Origin: Apoderus coryli
Lineage: Eukaryota; Arthropoda; Insecta; Coleoptera; Attelabidae
Reading direction: 5' to 3'
DNA length: 64,000 nt
Assembly (NCBI GenBank): GCA_911728435.2
Contig: OU452198.1
Location: 7,970,001 to 8,034,000, forward strand
Shown: positions 22,884 to 34,275 of the stretch, piece after piece
How the letters are laid out: every line of letters begins with the position of its first letter
Numbering within the stretch: the first letter of the stretch is position 1
Position numbers and translations under genes: made by a program
The notes under the pieces: model-generated
The model's input: only the letters and a program-made list of their open reading frames with translations
What the model was told of the DNA's origin: nothing
The model's database searches: none

Positions 22884-24772
22884 TACAGGGCGTTCCAATA
22901 AAAAAATAAAATAGGGTCCGATAACTTTTTGAACTGACACTGTATACTAATTTCGAAGGCGGAATTGAGTTCTACGGGAAAATCTATATTAGAAACAGTT
23001 TTCATATATTCTATAAGTTATCTGGTAGTTGAAATACCTGCCTGAAAATGCAACATTTTCAGTTTAGCTGTGTATCTAATGGGCTATGAAAATTTTGTGA
23101 CGCATCTTTAGTTTTACGACAAAAGAAAAAGTAGGACACTGTTTAGAAAACCGCAACTTTCTATCTATAAATTTTTTTTTTTGAAAAGGTTATTATCAAC
23201 AAATATACAATTTACAAAGTATATATAACTAAACCTAAAACAGTGTGAAACACTGGTATCAAGGAAAACAAAATTAAATATAATACTAAAAATAAAAATA
23301 AAAAAAACAACAATCACAGTGACTTGTACTACAAATTACAGTATTATAGTCCAACACTTAGAACTAAATTCATCCCATCCTCGGATGTCATAACTAAACT
23401 ATATTATAACAAAAGAAGTGTAATCAATTATTTGCCAGAAACACACTCAGTAATTTCTTAAATACCTTTAAATTATTTGACTTCTTAATCTCATTTGGTA
23501 GACCATTGTACGTCCTAGATGCCGAGTTGAGAGGACAATTTAGATCTATATTTATTCTAGCGTTTGAAATATATACATGACCCTCCAACCTTGTACTATA
23601 ATTATGTATTTCCCCAACATGTGCGATATCCAAATTACATTTTTGTAGATTGTTTAATATTTTATAAATTAGTTTACTTTGTTCAAATTTTAAGATATTC
23701 TGTATTTTATACACCAGAAGAAGAAATAAAATTTTCAATATTTTGTTTTGTTTCATTTGTATTTCGTTGAGTGTTGTAGGGCAACAATTTCCCCAAATAG
23801 GTATCAAATACCTTATATGCGATAAGAAAAAACTATTATAGACAGTTAATTTGGTTTTATTAGAAAAGTAATTTCGGCATTTGAAGATGTATGGTATAAT
23901 TGACGTTAGTTTTAGAGTTATATTTTCTATATGTTTTTTCCAATTCACTAATTCATCTATAAATAACCCCAAATACTTTACACATGACACCTTTTCCAAC
24001 ACTATATTATTAATTTGCAATTTCATAGAACTGACAAATTTATTTTTTGGTCTAAAAATCATGTATTTAGTTTTTTCAGGATTAATTTATAATTTATTAC
24101 CATAAAGCCATATCTATTCAGATCTGTGTTAATCTCTCCTACTAAATGATTTTCATTTGGACCATAATAAACTACAACCGTGTCGTCTGCAAATGTAAAA
24201 TAAGTTGCCTCTATATTTGAGATTTTCAGGTTTAATACATATATAGAATATAAAAGTGGCCCCAGCACAGACCCCTGAGGCATACCATAACTATTAACTA
24301 AAGTATCACTTGAATACCCGTTACACACAACAAACTGTTTCCTATTTACTAAAAAAGTCTTAATGACATTCACAAAGCTACCATGAAACCCCAAATTGTT
24401 TAATTTATTTAAGAGTTTATCGAGGGAGACAACATCAAAAGCTTTTTTAAGGTCTATAAATACTGCAACAACAATGTTTTTTTCATCTAAATATTTTCAT
24501 ATATAATTTACAAAGTCAAACGTAGCAGACAATGTGCTACTCTTTTCAACAAAACCATACTGGAATGGATCCACCGTCAAGTTAGATCTAATGAAATCAA
24601 CCATCATCTTTTTAATGAGTTTTTCAATAATTTTGGAAAATATGCTTAGAACTGAAATTGGCCTATAGTTATGCATTTGACTTTTTTCACCACTTTAATA
24701 TATAGGACCAATTTTACTTATTTTTAATAACGGAGATACCGCGCAAAATAGCCGAAAATGGGACACCCGGTA
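22884..24772. mobile_element. MITE split by a LINE insertion
   Basis: TACAGGGCGTTCC at 22884 and GGGACACCCGGTA ending at 24772 are opposite ends. The left part (22884-23171) and right part (24735-24772) together match the 46110-46260 repeat read in reverse (CTCCGTTATT, ATAGAAAGTTGCGG, TTTTACGA-AAA, AAAGATGC). The piece between them is an antisense LINE with its poly-A tail exactly at the break. Confidence 0.6.
23172..24734 (-). pseudogene. LINE RT, 5'-truncated, antisense
   Basis: Minus strand, from 24734 down: MHNYRPISVLSIFSKIIEKL, FQYGFVEKSSTLSATFDF, the first-Asp block AVFIDLKKAFDVVSLDKLL (about 24460-24405), GMPQGSVLGPLLYSIY (about 24280-24235), TYFTFADDTVVVY (FADD catalytic box, about 24200-24165), KTKYMIFRPKN, VSCVKYLGLFIDELVNWKKH (about 23990-23930), and a long C-terminal domain ending at 23424. 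A poly-T run at 23172-23182 is the poly-A tail. Only one or two frameshifts (near 24060 and 24490) interrupt it. It is the best preserved LINE body in the window. The 5' truncation at about 24734 and tail inside a MITE are the classic marks of target-primed insertion. Confidence 0.85.
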
Positions 24773-25585
24773 CAAGTCCTTTTGTATATTATCCGCTAAT
24801 ATTTGTGGACATAATTTTATCGTCGTTAATAAACTTTTAATTTGAACTGAATCTTCTTTTACCAGCTATCTTTTTAGAGCAACCTCATAATATCAATGTG
24901 AAATGCTCTCCAACTATAATAGCAATCTATAAATTAATTTTCTATCATCGGTCCGTTCGCGTTTATGTGGTCGCGATTTGTCACATAGCCCGACAAATAC
25001 CCAAACAAGACCGTATTAATCCTTTGTAGCAAGTGCTGTGTAATATGTGCGTTTGTGTGGCTTGGCTGTGTGTGTATGTGACAGCCGTTCGAGGGCATTT
25101 TGCAGTGCGTTAATCCACATTCAACGCGATTTGGGACAGTGACTTATTCCACATCGTTAATACATAATTATCACGGTCAATTGTAATTAACATTGTAAAC
25201 TGTTACATTTCAACTTTGTTTGCAATAATGAGATACAATTTTTACTACGTCGTGTCTCCACGACAAAAGGACGCGTACTGTACGACACAGTTAAGAATGA
25301 TACACTTTTATATTGTTGTAAAAGACTGTGTTTGGCGACATCTAGTTTTCGTTGGTAGTACGCCGAGCGAACAACAGTTCACTATATCGACTGCCTGGGA
25401 GGTCACTGACCCCATAAAGCGCAACTACCAACACATTCTTATATTGCCTATCCATATAAAAGTGTATTATTCTTAACTGTGACGTACTATAAGTAGGTAG
25501 GAAAGTAGCAAAAACAACAATAAGTGGGATCTGTCAAAATAACGTAAGGAGATGATGCCAAAAAATAAAATAATAGGAGTTGAAA
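24773..25585. other. less AT-rich unassigned segment
   Basis: Around 24950-25480 composition is more balanced than the surroundings (GTTCGCGTTTATGTGG, GACAGCCGTTCGAGGGC). An 86-codon frame at 25216-25476 shows no motif I know. It could be the remains of a transposon's control region or host sequence. Confidence 0.3.
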
Positions 25586-25822
25586 ACCTGTTAGTAGATA
25601 GGCGATACGGATTCTAGCGCAGTTCTTTTGGAAAATACCTTGGGAAAACGCTAAGGTCCCAAAACCACGAAAATGGCTCTTTTCAAGGTCACGCACTCGA
25701 TGGCCCCGCGAGGTTATACACGATGTAAATGACATAACCGCGCGTGACCTTGAAAAGCGCGTTTGCCCATGCTATTTTCCATAAGAAATGCGCCAGAATG
25801 CGCATAACCTATCTACTCCTGT
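25586..25822. repeat. 237-bp GC-rich palindromic MITE
   Basis: Left AACCTGTTAGTAGATAGG (25586) pairs with AACCTATCTACTCCTGTT (to 25822). Inside, TGGAAAATACC pairs with TATTTTCCATA, and CTTTTCAAGGTCACGC pairs with GCGTGACCTTGAAAAG, so nearly the full length folds back. No coding. Clearly richer in GC than its neighbourhood. Confidence 0.65.
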
Positions 25823-26714
25823 TCTTTAAGAGATGTATAAGCACCTAACGTTATATACCGGTGGTCTCACAATCCATATATCCACCTACATCCTAAAATC
25901 TAAGATTTCATATGAATTAAATTATTAATGTCATTCTTATCGCAAACTCTTGGATTAAATAATTAAATTTTATTAATCAGAATCTTGAATAATATGAGAA
26001 AAAAATACGTAAAAAAAATTATCTACATCACACGCGAAGTTATGTAGTCAGAATCACAAAAAATCCACAGAATTGTTTTTAATTTCATTTTATTTTATAT
26101 CTGCCACAGTTTAAGAATTCTAATGATTGATTTATAATAATAACTTTTTTTTCACAAATGGTAAGTTAAGAACATCTTATAGATTATATGAGTTGTGATA
26201 TACATTTGATTTATGATCGTTATAACTTTCCCCATTGCATACCACTGAAGATGAGAACTAGTTTGTCGAAACATGTATGGTTAAATGCTGATTGATTTGA
26301 ACAAATATATGATATTCTTTTCTGGAGCAGACTTAATTTATTCATCCCTAATAAATAATCTTCATGTGTATAATTTTAAACGCCCGGGCATTGCTATTAA
26401 TAATTTTAAACTGGTAAGTGACAGCGTCATAATGAAAGTTTTTGATTTTCATTGCCGTCATAGCTACCTAGATGTTTTTAAACTTATAACTTGTAATAAA
26501 TTTACCGTATGCAATTTACTCATTTGGCAATACTCGTATATCAAAAACTAAACATTTTAGATATATACAACCTTATACAAATATACCCTTAAGTATCGGG
26601 TTTTGTTCCTTTTTCTTCTCTTTGGAGGCACTATTTATACGTACATATTTTATATTTCAGATCTTCGGGCCAAGTTCTTGTACGCAAAATAGTTGATTTT
26701 CTTTAGGGTCATTA
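25823..26714. other. no gene; one hairpin motif
   Basis: CTGAAGATGAGAACTAGTTT followed by GTCGAAACATGTATGG at 26245-26280 is the CTGA-GATG...CGAAACATGT motif also found at 54.7 and 55.05 kb. Otherwise AT-rich; an 88-codon frame at 26285-26551 looks like chance. Confidence 0.35.
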
Positions 26715-27512
26715 TAAAATTTATTTTACCCCGTTTTCTACTATTTATGAACGCCTATGTAAACAAAATTGTTATGCTGCATCTTGTAGGTTATCTTATA
26801 TCAAAGCTATATATAATATTTTTTCGTTTTTGACCCTTTTTAACACTATTTTCGAACACCTGCACCTGTGTGAACCAGTTCATTTATGTAACATTTTTTA
26901 GGTTATATTCTATCGCAACTATGAAAAATTATTCTGTATATCGAATGAGTTTAGGAAGTATATATTTTTTTATTTTGACCTTATTTACACTATTTACGAA
27001 CGCCTATAATTTGATATATATATATATATATATTTTTGCTATGTTTAAGAAATACGTTTTTTCCTAACCTTTTACCCTATTTTACACTTTTTTCGAATGT
27101 CAATTCAGGTTAAATATTTTAGGTTATATTTCGGATAAGTTTAAGATCTATGATTTTTTAAATTTTTGAACCCTCTTTTAAACCTTTTGTCTACGCTTAA
27201 TGTTAATCACCACCTACCATCCTGTATTATTTTCGTACCAAATGTGGTTGAAATCCGTTAAGTGGTTTTTGAGTTATCACGGATAAAAAAAATTTCTGAG
27301 CCTTTTATAAAATTTTCACGGACACCTATGCTACATTAATTTTTGTCGTATATTTTTAACACCAATTCCACTAGTTAAATATAAAAATGTTTACATTTTA
27401 AATATTTTTTTTATTTTACCCCTTTTTCCACTATTTACAAACGCCTATGTAAATAAAAATTTTATGCTCCATTTTGTAGGTTATCTTATATCAAAGCTAT
27501 ATATAATTATCC
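26715..27512 (+). repeat. degenerate ~110-120 bp tandem array
   Basis: The segment CACTATTTA(C/T)(A/G)AACGCCTATG followed by GTAGGTTATCTTATATCAAAGC is present almost identically at 26730-26823 and 27428-27512. Weaker copies (ACACTATTTTCGAACACCTG at about 26842, ACACTATTTACGAACGCCTA at about 26987, TTTTACACTTTTTTCGAA at about 27081) lie between. A short (TA)n run is at 27015-27034. Non-coding. Confidence 0.55.
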
Positions 27513-27537
27513 AATTTTTTTTAAATTCAGTTGAAAT

Positions 27538-28045
27538 TTTTGTGCTTTTTGAAGTTGTTAAAAATACGGCTTTCTCAGATGAATGTCTTACGCAAAATAA
27601 GTGCCAAACTATGGCGAATTTTCTTGAATAATTTTTAAATAACAGCTAAAAACACTGAAAACTTGTTTTAAGCATTATATGTAATATACCACCTTACTTT
27701 TGGATTGAAAATTAAAAAAAAACCAGGGTCGTATTTAAAAAAACCAAATTGATGATAGTTTTTAAAAACGAAACGTCTTAGTGAAAATTTGTTAACGCCA
27801 TCTTATTCTCCCCAAAAAGTAACAGAAAGTGTTTTTAATTTTTTTATGTCTGTAAAAATAATGTCAGAAATAAATAATAAAAACTAAAATCGCAGAAAAT
27901 CGTTTTTCCTAAAATTCTCGAAAACGGCTAAAGTTAGTGTACTTTTAAAAACACAATTTAAAAGGTGTTTAAATTGTACAACTTTTTACTAATTCAACCG
28001 TTTCCAAGATTCCAATGTTATCCCATTCGTATCTTGGACACAGTG
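27538..28045 (-). repeat. foldback family D, copy A (half)
   Basis: Reverse of the sequence at 41148-41690: ATCCCATTC-TATCTTGGACACAGTG at the right end (28020-28045), AACACCTTTTAAATTG, ACGAAACGTC, CAAATTGATGATAGTTTTT-like and TCAGATGAATG at the left. Only one arm of the palindrome remains. Confidence 0.65.
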
Positions 28046-28239
28046 TCTACGCTGTTCCATTTCAAATAAGCAAGTCGACACCTACCTTACTTCCCGTATA
28101 ACCGTAAGTGTCAAAAACTTATAACTATTTCACCTCATCATCTCCCCCGTCAGCGTAGTTGCACTGCCAAATTTTCAAAATTCTTCTATGTATGTTTTCT
28201 ATATACAGATCGATTTGTTTCCCTGTGGGACACCCTGTA
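28046..28239 (-). repeat. 187-bp tip module, copy M6 (degenerate)
   Basis: Ends GGGACACCCTGTA at 28239. Palindrome CTTCCCGTATAACCGTAAG at 28090-28108, 131 bp from that end. Inner end GCTGTTCCATTTCAAATAAG. It directly abuts family-D copy A, with no long foldback attached. Confidence 0.55.
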
Positions 28240-28522
28240 TATCAGCACATGATAGCCGTTAAGTTGATGTAAATTTCTAATAAACTATTATCTTTTCAAA
28301 ACTCTTTTTTTCTTGCTTCGTGCACAGCGAAGGATTTCCAGGAAAAAAAAAAAGAACTCAAATACTGATCAACCAACATTTAATTCTTAGATTTTTTCCT
28401 AGTGGAATTTATATATGTTCAATATCGTCCGCGAGTTAATGTTCTCAATTACTTCATTCATTCAATGTTTTTATAAGGAGTAATTTTTAATGATAAGCTA
28501 TCGCTAATTTTTTTTTTCCTAA

Positions 28523-29466
28523 ATATCGATACCTGTTCGCCAAACTATCGTAAGCTACCAAAGTGAGAGTTTACAGGAGGGCGATGTTTTTGTTAAAACT
28601 GGAAAATATAAACATCGATAACCCAGTTCTTTATATCCATTTATTAATAATATTTTTTTGTCATTATTTTAAAAATGTCTCGTTTATTTGACAATTACAA
28701 TATTTTGGTAGAGTAAAACCTGCATAGTAAAACATCGTATAAGCAACACAGTTACGATACTTTGGTTCTATTGTGCATGTATGATACTTTATACTGTTTA
28801 TAGATATTAAGAGTATTGGGAAGATCGATGGCAATTCTTGAAATAAAGTTTAGTAAAATACTTATTTTTATACCATTAACAAAGTTAATAGATATCTTTT
28901 AATTTAATACTACTGAAAATGGGCTAAATAGGGTTTGTCCTCTTAAAGATAACTGACACCCTGCTTTACAGTTTTGTTTTTGCCAAATATATTGGGTTAG
29001 CTGAACAGGCGGCTACCTATAGTAGTTAGCACTGAATCTCGCCCTTTGGGGATATAATCACACACTAGTTTTTGTTATATTACATTTATAATTGTTTTTT
29101 TTTTGTACTTTGTTTCCTCAATAAAGGTCTTTATTATTTTTCTCAGCTTTTTGTGTACATAGTATTTTTGTCAATGTTTCTTCTTTTTCTTAAGCCGCTG
29201 TTTCCTACCACTTCGTCTTCATTATTATCCTCATTATGATCATGACTGCTTCCTTGAAATTCCTGTTGTCCGATGTCCGATCTCAATTAAATCTTAGAAG
29301 CATACTTTTTTTCTTTAGAGGAACTTTATATGTTACTACTGGTAGTTCTTCTTCTGATGAGCTTTCATAACCATAAGTACCTATCGACTTACGATGGTCA
29401 GAATATCTCAATTTAAACCAAATTGAGGCTTACGATAGTTTGACAAAAAACGATCGATATTTTACA
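28523..29466. repeat. inverted repeat pair ~0.94 kb apart, possible TIR element
   Basis: AATATCGATACCTGTTCGCC followed by AAACTATCGTAAGC at 28523-28556 faces GCTTACGATAGTTTG ... CGATCGATATTTTA at 29429-29466. The interior carries a LINE 3' end (28993-29130: TTAGCTGAACAGGCGG ... AATAAAGGTC) and no coding. Confidence 0.4.
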
Positions 29467-30062
29467 TTATAATATCAAAATAACAAACACCTTTATCTGC
29501 TTCTCGAATTTACCATAAAATGAAATTTCCTACATTTAGTGCCAACACAATAACACTAGTCTAATCCTAACTACAAATAATAACAAACGTGTCCAAATCC
29601 CGTTTCGCTGTTGCCCGCAAAATCCAAAAACATAAAACATGCATAAATGGTCGGGTTGAGTGAAGTAATCTATGTGCGAAATCAATTACTCATATTGATC
29701 CAGAACCGTAATAGGAGCACACCGATTAGGTATTCTCTTTAATTTCCTATCGCCAGCCAGTGTACCCGTCTAATCCTCTGGCGAAATATCGCTTTTAGAA
29801 ATTAATTTATTCCATTACCAGTCGAAAACCATTAATATTTCATAAAATCATAGTAGTCAGCGTTCGTTTCAAAGATTAGCTTTGATCAAGTCGACATATG
29901 CGCACCCAAAGTCTGTCTCTCTCTCTCTGGCGCTATGGGCTTGCTGTTCTCAATGAAAAGGACGATAATTTTTTCATTGGAATGCAGTGGCGGAGGTGAT
30001 AGGTTTATAGATATGTTTGGACCGTTATTGATATTCTTAAATTCGTATAATATGTATCAAAA
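29467..30062. other. no gene recognised
   Basis: Contains a short CT dinucleotide run (TCTCTCTCTCTCTGG at about 29914). Nothing else. Confidence 0.3.
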
Positions 30063-30333
30063 ATATAGACTGTGTCCAAGATAAGGATGGGATATCATTG
30101 GAAGATAGCGTTTACAAATTTTCACTACGACGTTTCGTTTATGAAAAACCATGATCAACTTGCTTTTTTAAATACGACCGGATTTTTATTTTTAAATTTA
30201 AAGCCATTTTCAACTCAAAAATAGATGCTTTATTTTGTATGTAATGGTTTAAACAAATTTTCAGTGTTTTTAGCTGTTATTTAAAATTATTCAAGAAAAA
30301 TTGCCATAGTTTGACACTTATTTTGCGCAATAT
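30063..30333 (+). repeat. foldback family D, copy B (internally deleted)
   Basis: ACTGTGTCCAAGATAAGGAT at about 30069 jumps to GATAGCGTTTACAAATTTTC, ACTACGACGTTTCG, AAAGCCATTTTCAACTCAAA and the ACACTTATTTTGCGCAA segment, which all occur in order in copy C (41.15-41.64 kb). Confidence 0.65.
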
Positions 30334-30334
30334 A

Positions 30335-32425
30335 TTCAGTTTGATCTTGTTCTGGGAAGATTAAATCTTAGTGTGTCATGTTCCAAAGATCCTGTGGTAC
30401 CTGTGGACCCTCACCATGCTCCGCTTGATGTTGCCTTTTCTTTGACATCTTGCTCGGGGCAGATAGGCTCAAACAGTCTTAAGTCATCCTTAATTTTAAA
30501 AACGCCAATCGCTGTCTTTCACAATGAGCAGTTAACTTTTCTTGTAACTTCAAAGTTAATTTCGCAAGTTTTTTCCAGAATAAAACAGATAACTTCATTT
30601 GTAACCCTGGAGTTAGCTTTCATTCCCAATGAATCAGTTAACTTTGCTTGTAACTTGAAAGTTAATTTCGCAAGTTTTTTCCAGAATAAAACAGACAAGT
30701 TCATTTGTAACCATGGAGTTAACTGTCTTTCACAATAAATCAGATAAATTTGCTGGTAACTTCAAAGTTGTTTCGCAAGGTTTTTTCAGAATAAAGCAGA
30801 TAACTTCATTTGTAACCCTGGAGTTAGCTTTCGTTCCCAATGAATCAGTTAACTTTGCTTGTAACTTGAAAGTTAATTTCGCAAGTTCTTTCCAGATTAA
30901 AACAGGTAACTTCAATTGTAATCGTGAAGTTAACTGTCTTTCACAATAAATCAGATAAATTTGCTGTAACTTGAGAGTTGTTTCGCAAGGTGTTTTCAGA
31001 ATAAATCAGATAACTTCATTTGTAACCGTAGAGTTAACTGTCTTTCACAATAAATCAGATAAATTTGCTGGTTACTTGGAAGTTGTTTCGCAAGGTTTTT
31101 TCAGAATAAAGCAGATAACTTCATTTGTAACCGTGGAGTTAACTGTCTTTCACAACAAATCAGATACATTTGCTGAAAGACAGTTAACTTGAAAGTTGTT
31201 TCGCAAGGTTTTTTCAGAATAAAGCAGATAACTTCATTTGTAACCCTGGAGTTAGATTTCATTCCCAATGAATCAGTTAACTTTGCTTGTAACTTGAAAG
31301 TTAATTTCGCAAGTTTTTTCCAGAATAAAACAGGTAACTTCAATTCTAACCGTGAAGTGAACTGTCCTTCACAATAAATCAGATAAATTTGCTAGTAACT
31401 TGAGAGTTGTTTCGCAAGGTGTTTTCTGAATAAATCATATAACTTCATATGTAACCCTGAAGTAAGCCTCATTTCGCTGTATGATTGTATACTAACAGCA
31501 GAATTTTCATCCTTAAATAACTGTGACTATGTGAACGACGCTTGTGACTTGCTTTATTCTACACTCAATAATATTTCTAAGGACACTGCTCTTGCTTCCT
31601 ATGCGAAGCATTGTGCATATCCACCATGGTTTATAGCTGAGATTGTGCATCAAATTAAACTAAAATCTAAATTATGGAAAAAATATAGGCAGATGGGTGA
31701 TACCGTTTCGCTGAACGAGTTCAGAGCGCTTAGGCGAGTATAGTAAAGTCTGAAATTCATAGATCTTATTTGGATTTTTTGAGGGTGACCGAAAATCATC
31801 AAGTCCTCAGCAACTAGTTGATTTCTTTGCTCATTATTTTCAGACTTCTTACGTTCAGTTTACTCTATTTAATTCGGTGTCTGCTGACGGCAATAATGTT
31901 CAGCCTATCCTAATAGAGGGAGTCAGCGAGAAGGATGTTCTTGGAGCGCTTTCATCCTTGAAGTCTCGAATCACGAGTGATCCTGACGGCATTTCTTCAT
32001 TTTTTGTTAGGGATTGTGCTGCTGTACTAGCTAAGCCATTGTCTGTGATATTTCACCTGTCGTTAAGGAATAGTGAGTTCCCGTTCATTTGGAAGGTGTC
32101 GAGGATCAGTCCAATATAAAAAAGGAGGATAGGCAACGAATTGAGAATTATCGGCCTTTCTCCATACAGTCCAATTTTGCCAAATCCTTTGAAGTTGTTT
32201 TACATAAAAAAATGTTTGAGCATGTGAAGCGCATTATCTCCCCTGTTCAAAACATGGATTTTTTCCTGGGCGATCTACGTCTACCAACCTTGCTATCTTT
32301 TCTCAATACGTTGCTGAAAAGTTGGATAGGGGTGGTCAAGTCGATGTCATATATACATACTTTTCTAAGGTGTTTGACAGATTGGACCACGGAGTCCTCT
32401 TAAGTAAGTTAGGCTGGGTAGCCTC
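30335..32425 (+). pseudogene. LINE endonuclease-to-RT region, interrupted by a minisatellite
   Basis: The first ~130 bp encode the end of the LINE endonuclease: FDLVLGRLNLSVSCSKDPVV then VDPHHAPLDV, the usual (L)DLV....V.....P..P.D.HH..L. landmark. A 0.93-kb tandem repeat follows (30508-31440). The linker resumes at about 31460 (SLYDCILTAEFSSLNNCDYV), then AYPPWFIAEIVHQIKLKSKL (about 31615-31680), DPDGISSFFVRDCA (about 31980-32020), ENYRPFSIQSNFAKSFE (about 32140-32195) and YTYFSKVFDRLDHGVLLSK (about 32350-32405). It stops at about 32425, before the YADD box, and a family-D fragment follows. Same family as the 10.3-kb LINE. Frameshifts are present near 31740 and 32110. Confidence 0.8.
30508..31440 (+). 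repeat. ~106-bp minisatellite inside LINE linker
   Basis: Nine or so units start at a CAGATAACTTCATTTGTAAC-like core (about 30580, 30687, 30795, 30902, 31003, 31109, 31222, 31328 and a last partial at 31434). Two unit types occur: A with AGCTTTCATTCCCAATGAATC and AGTTAATTTCGCAAG, B with ACTGTCTTTCACAATAAATC and AGTTGTTTCGCAAGG. The order by eye is A,B,A,B,B,B,A,B. Each unit contains a TTTTTTC(C)AG acceptor-like tract. Frames are open over parts of the array, but unit length is not a multiple of three. Confidence 0.8.
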
Positions 32426-32539
32426 GACGGGATCATATAACCATTTGGGGGGTGCTCTATCTAGGTTGTAGAATCCTAGTGAATCCAGTATGGTCCTGAA
32501 ATGGCACAACAACCTTTCTTCAAGGCGGAAATACACCAT

Positions 32540-32640
32540 TCGGTCACGTCTTTTTCTCCTCAAAAAGTCACAACTGCTTTTCATTGTTTTATATCTGTAA
32601 AAATAATTAAATAAAAACTAAAATTAAGATTCTGATTAAA
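32540..32640 (-). repeat. foldback family D fragment
   Basis: TTTTTCTCCTCAAAAAGTCA ... TTTTATATCTGTAAAAATAA ... ATAAAAACTAAAAT matches the arm centre of copies at 27.8 kb and 58.55 kb. Confidence 0.5.
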
Positions 32641-33289
32641 GGTATAACACTGAAAATGTGTATAAAAAAATACCTTGTAATCTTAGTAGGTAATTCGTTT
32701 CAGACATCTTCTTCCTAAACTGATATGAATCAATATCAGTGTCCGTATCCTTCTTAGCGTTCAATTGGCTTGTCTCTACATTCCGTAACATAATGATGAT
32801 CTAGTTTGAAGTCTTAATAACGTTCCACATGGCTCTGGAGCTGTTCTAAATAAATGCAAAAACCACTGCTCAATATTGTTTCGAATCATCTTAAAGTAAG
32901 TGTATAAATTTAATTGAATGAAATAAACAAATAAGAAATAAGCGTTGTTGTCAGCGTGTTTGAATGCCACCAAAGAAAACAAAAGATCACGGAATTTTGT
33001 GCTTTATCTAAATAGTTTAAAGAAAATGCCGAATCCCAACAATATTTTGTGGCTATGAGACCAATGCATGCAGGGTAAAATTTTCTCCCAGAATTTCAGA
33101 TTTCGTCGCGGAAGATGCCGTGACTTTAATTGTGATTGTCTATTGGCTTGGAAATATTTATAAAATGAGGTTTCAAAGTATTTTTTTCGATTCACAATTA
33201 ATAAAATTGATAACTGCATAAAGCGCTTGAGCTGTTTATGACTGTATAGAATCTGGTTCTAGGCTGATTATTATTATTATTATGCAACA
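32641..33289. other. no gene; LINE tail at end
   Basis: AT-rich. GATTATTATTATTATTATG at about 33263-33282 is an (ATT)n tail of a severely truncated LINE. Confidence 0.35.
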
Positions 33290-33480
33290 TTTAGTCCAGT
33301 TTAATGCTGTTCACTTATTTTATTAGCGGCTATAAATCCACTGTAAAACGTGTAGAACATGCTCAGAATAAATGCCTAAAGTTTTTCTGTACGCCAATGT
33401 ATCGTAAATGCATATTGGTCTACCTTTCTAATCCCGTCTACAGCTTTTTATGTTTTTCTTCGTTTATTTACCCAAGGGAC
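33290..33480 (+). pseudogene. LINE RT C-terminal fragment
   Basis: FTYFISGYKSTVKRVEHAQN then KCLKFF fits the LINE thumb segment that usually reads ..VWSP.Y......E..Q..FL.F. About 45 residues; no catalytic part. Confidence 0.4.
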
Positions 33481-33899
33481 AATCCGAGCTAATGCCTTCG
33501 ACATTGATGTTTTCTTTTTGCTTCCCTAATGAAACCCTGAGATTTTCCATTTGGAGAGCTCATCGATTCCAACAAAATTAATGCAAATATTTTCAATTCG
33601 ATTTACATAAATTTTTTATCACTTTGTATTTTTCGATTATACGTACGCAGATTAATGTGTAACTAGAATAAAGTATTTTCTATAAGACTCAAATTTTTTG
33701 AACAAAAATTTCAAATATACCTACATGACTGTTTGGTACCTTTGACAAATAAAAGGATATGAAACTGGTTATCCCGTAAAAACCTGTAAGATGAACTTTA
33801 TAGTTTTGTAAAGGCCATTCGATGCTTTCACATTCCCGCACGGGGAACGTATTGTGAACGCGCTATCAAATTTAAATAAAGGCGAATGTAACCATTTTC

Positions 33900-34085
33900 A
33901 AGTTCCTTGAGACTATTAAGACCATTTTCAGATGGAAGTCTGTCTGTGTGTGTCTTCCACGATAGCTTTAACCAATTGAGCTAAATTTTGGTGCATGGGT
34001 TTGGGAGAGTCCTAGGTTATATTATATCTTGCCGGGAAAGTTTTGGTGCGACACAACCGATTTTTTTTATGGTATTTTGAATATT
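33900..34085 (+). repeat. dispersed repeat with ACCAATTGAGCTAAATTTTG core
   Basis: Contains GTCTGTCTGTGTGTGTCTTC, AACCAATTGAGCTAAATTTT, GTTTGGGAGAGTCCTAGG and CCGGGAAAGTTTTGGTGCGA. The same text, inverted, is at 39320-39500, and the GTGTCGC...CTTTCCCG end is at 19062-19115. Preceded by GGGGAACGTATTGTGAACGC. Confidence 0.55.
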
Positions 34086-34124
34086 GATAAAATATTTACT
34101 TAGTTGATTTAGTATTTAAATTAA

Positions 34125-34275
34125 ATGCTCAAATTGGTCTCCACCAGCCTCTAGAAAAGCTTCAAATCGTCAATTTATTTGCCTGGTATAAACTGCAGTA
34201 ATCATAGGAGCTGTAATTGTTGGACAGACTTCAGCAATTCCCTCCTTTAGCTCGTCAATATTTTTGGATGGCCGC
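34125..34275 (-). pseudogene. Tc3-like transposase C-terminal fragment
   Basis: Minus strand: RPSKNIDELKEGIAEVCPTI then TAPMITAVYTRQI and FEAFLEAGGDQFEHLI. This is the terminal helix region (..I.ELK..I...C..IT..M......R...C....G..FEHL.) of an insect Tc3-like transposase. About 50 residues. Confidence 0.6.

Noticed and set aside
25216..25476. 86-codon frame as a host gene
   Set aside because: No domain, no splice context, composition shift alone is not enough.
30508..31440. CRISPR-like array (regular ~106-bp repeats)
   Set aside because: Units are contiguous with no spacers, and the host is a eukaryote; it is a minisatellite.
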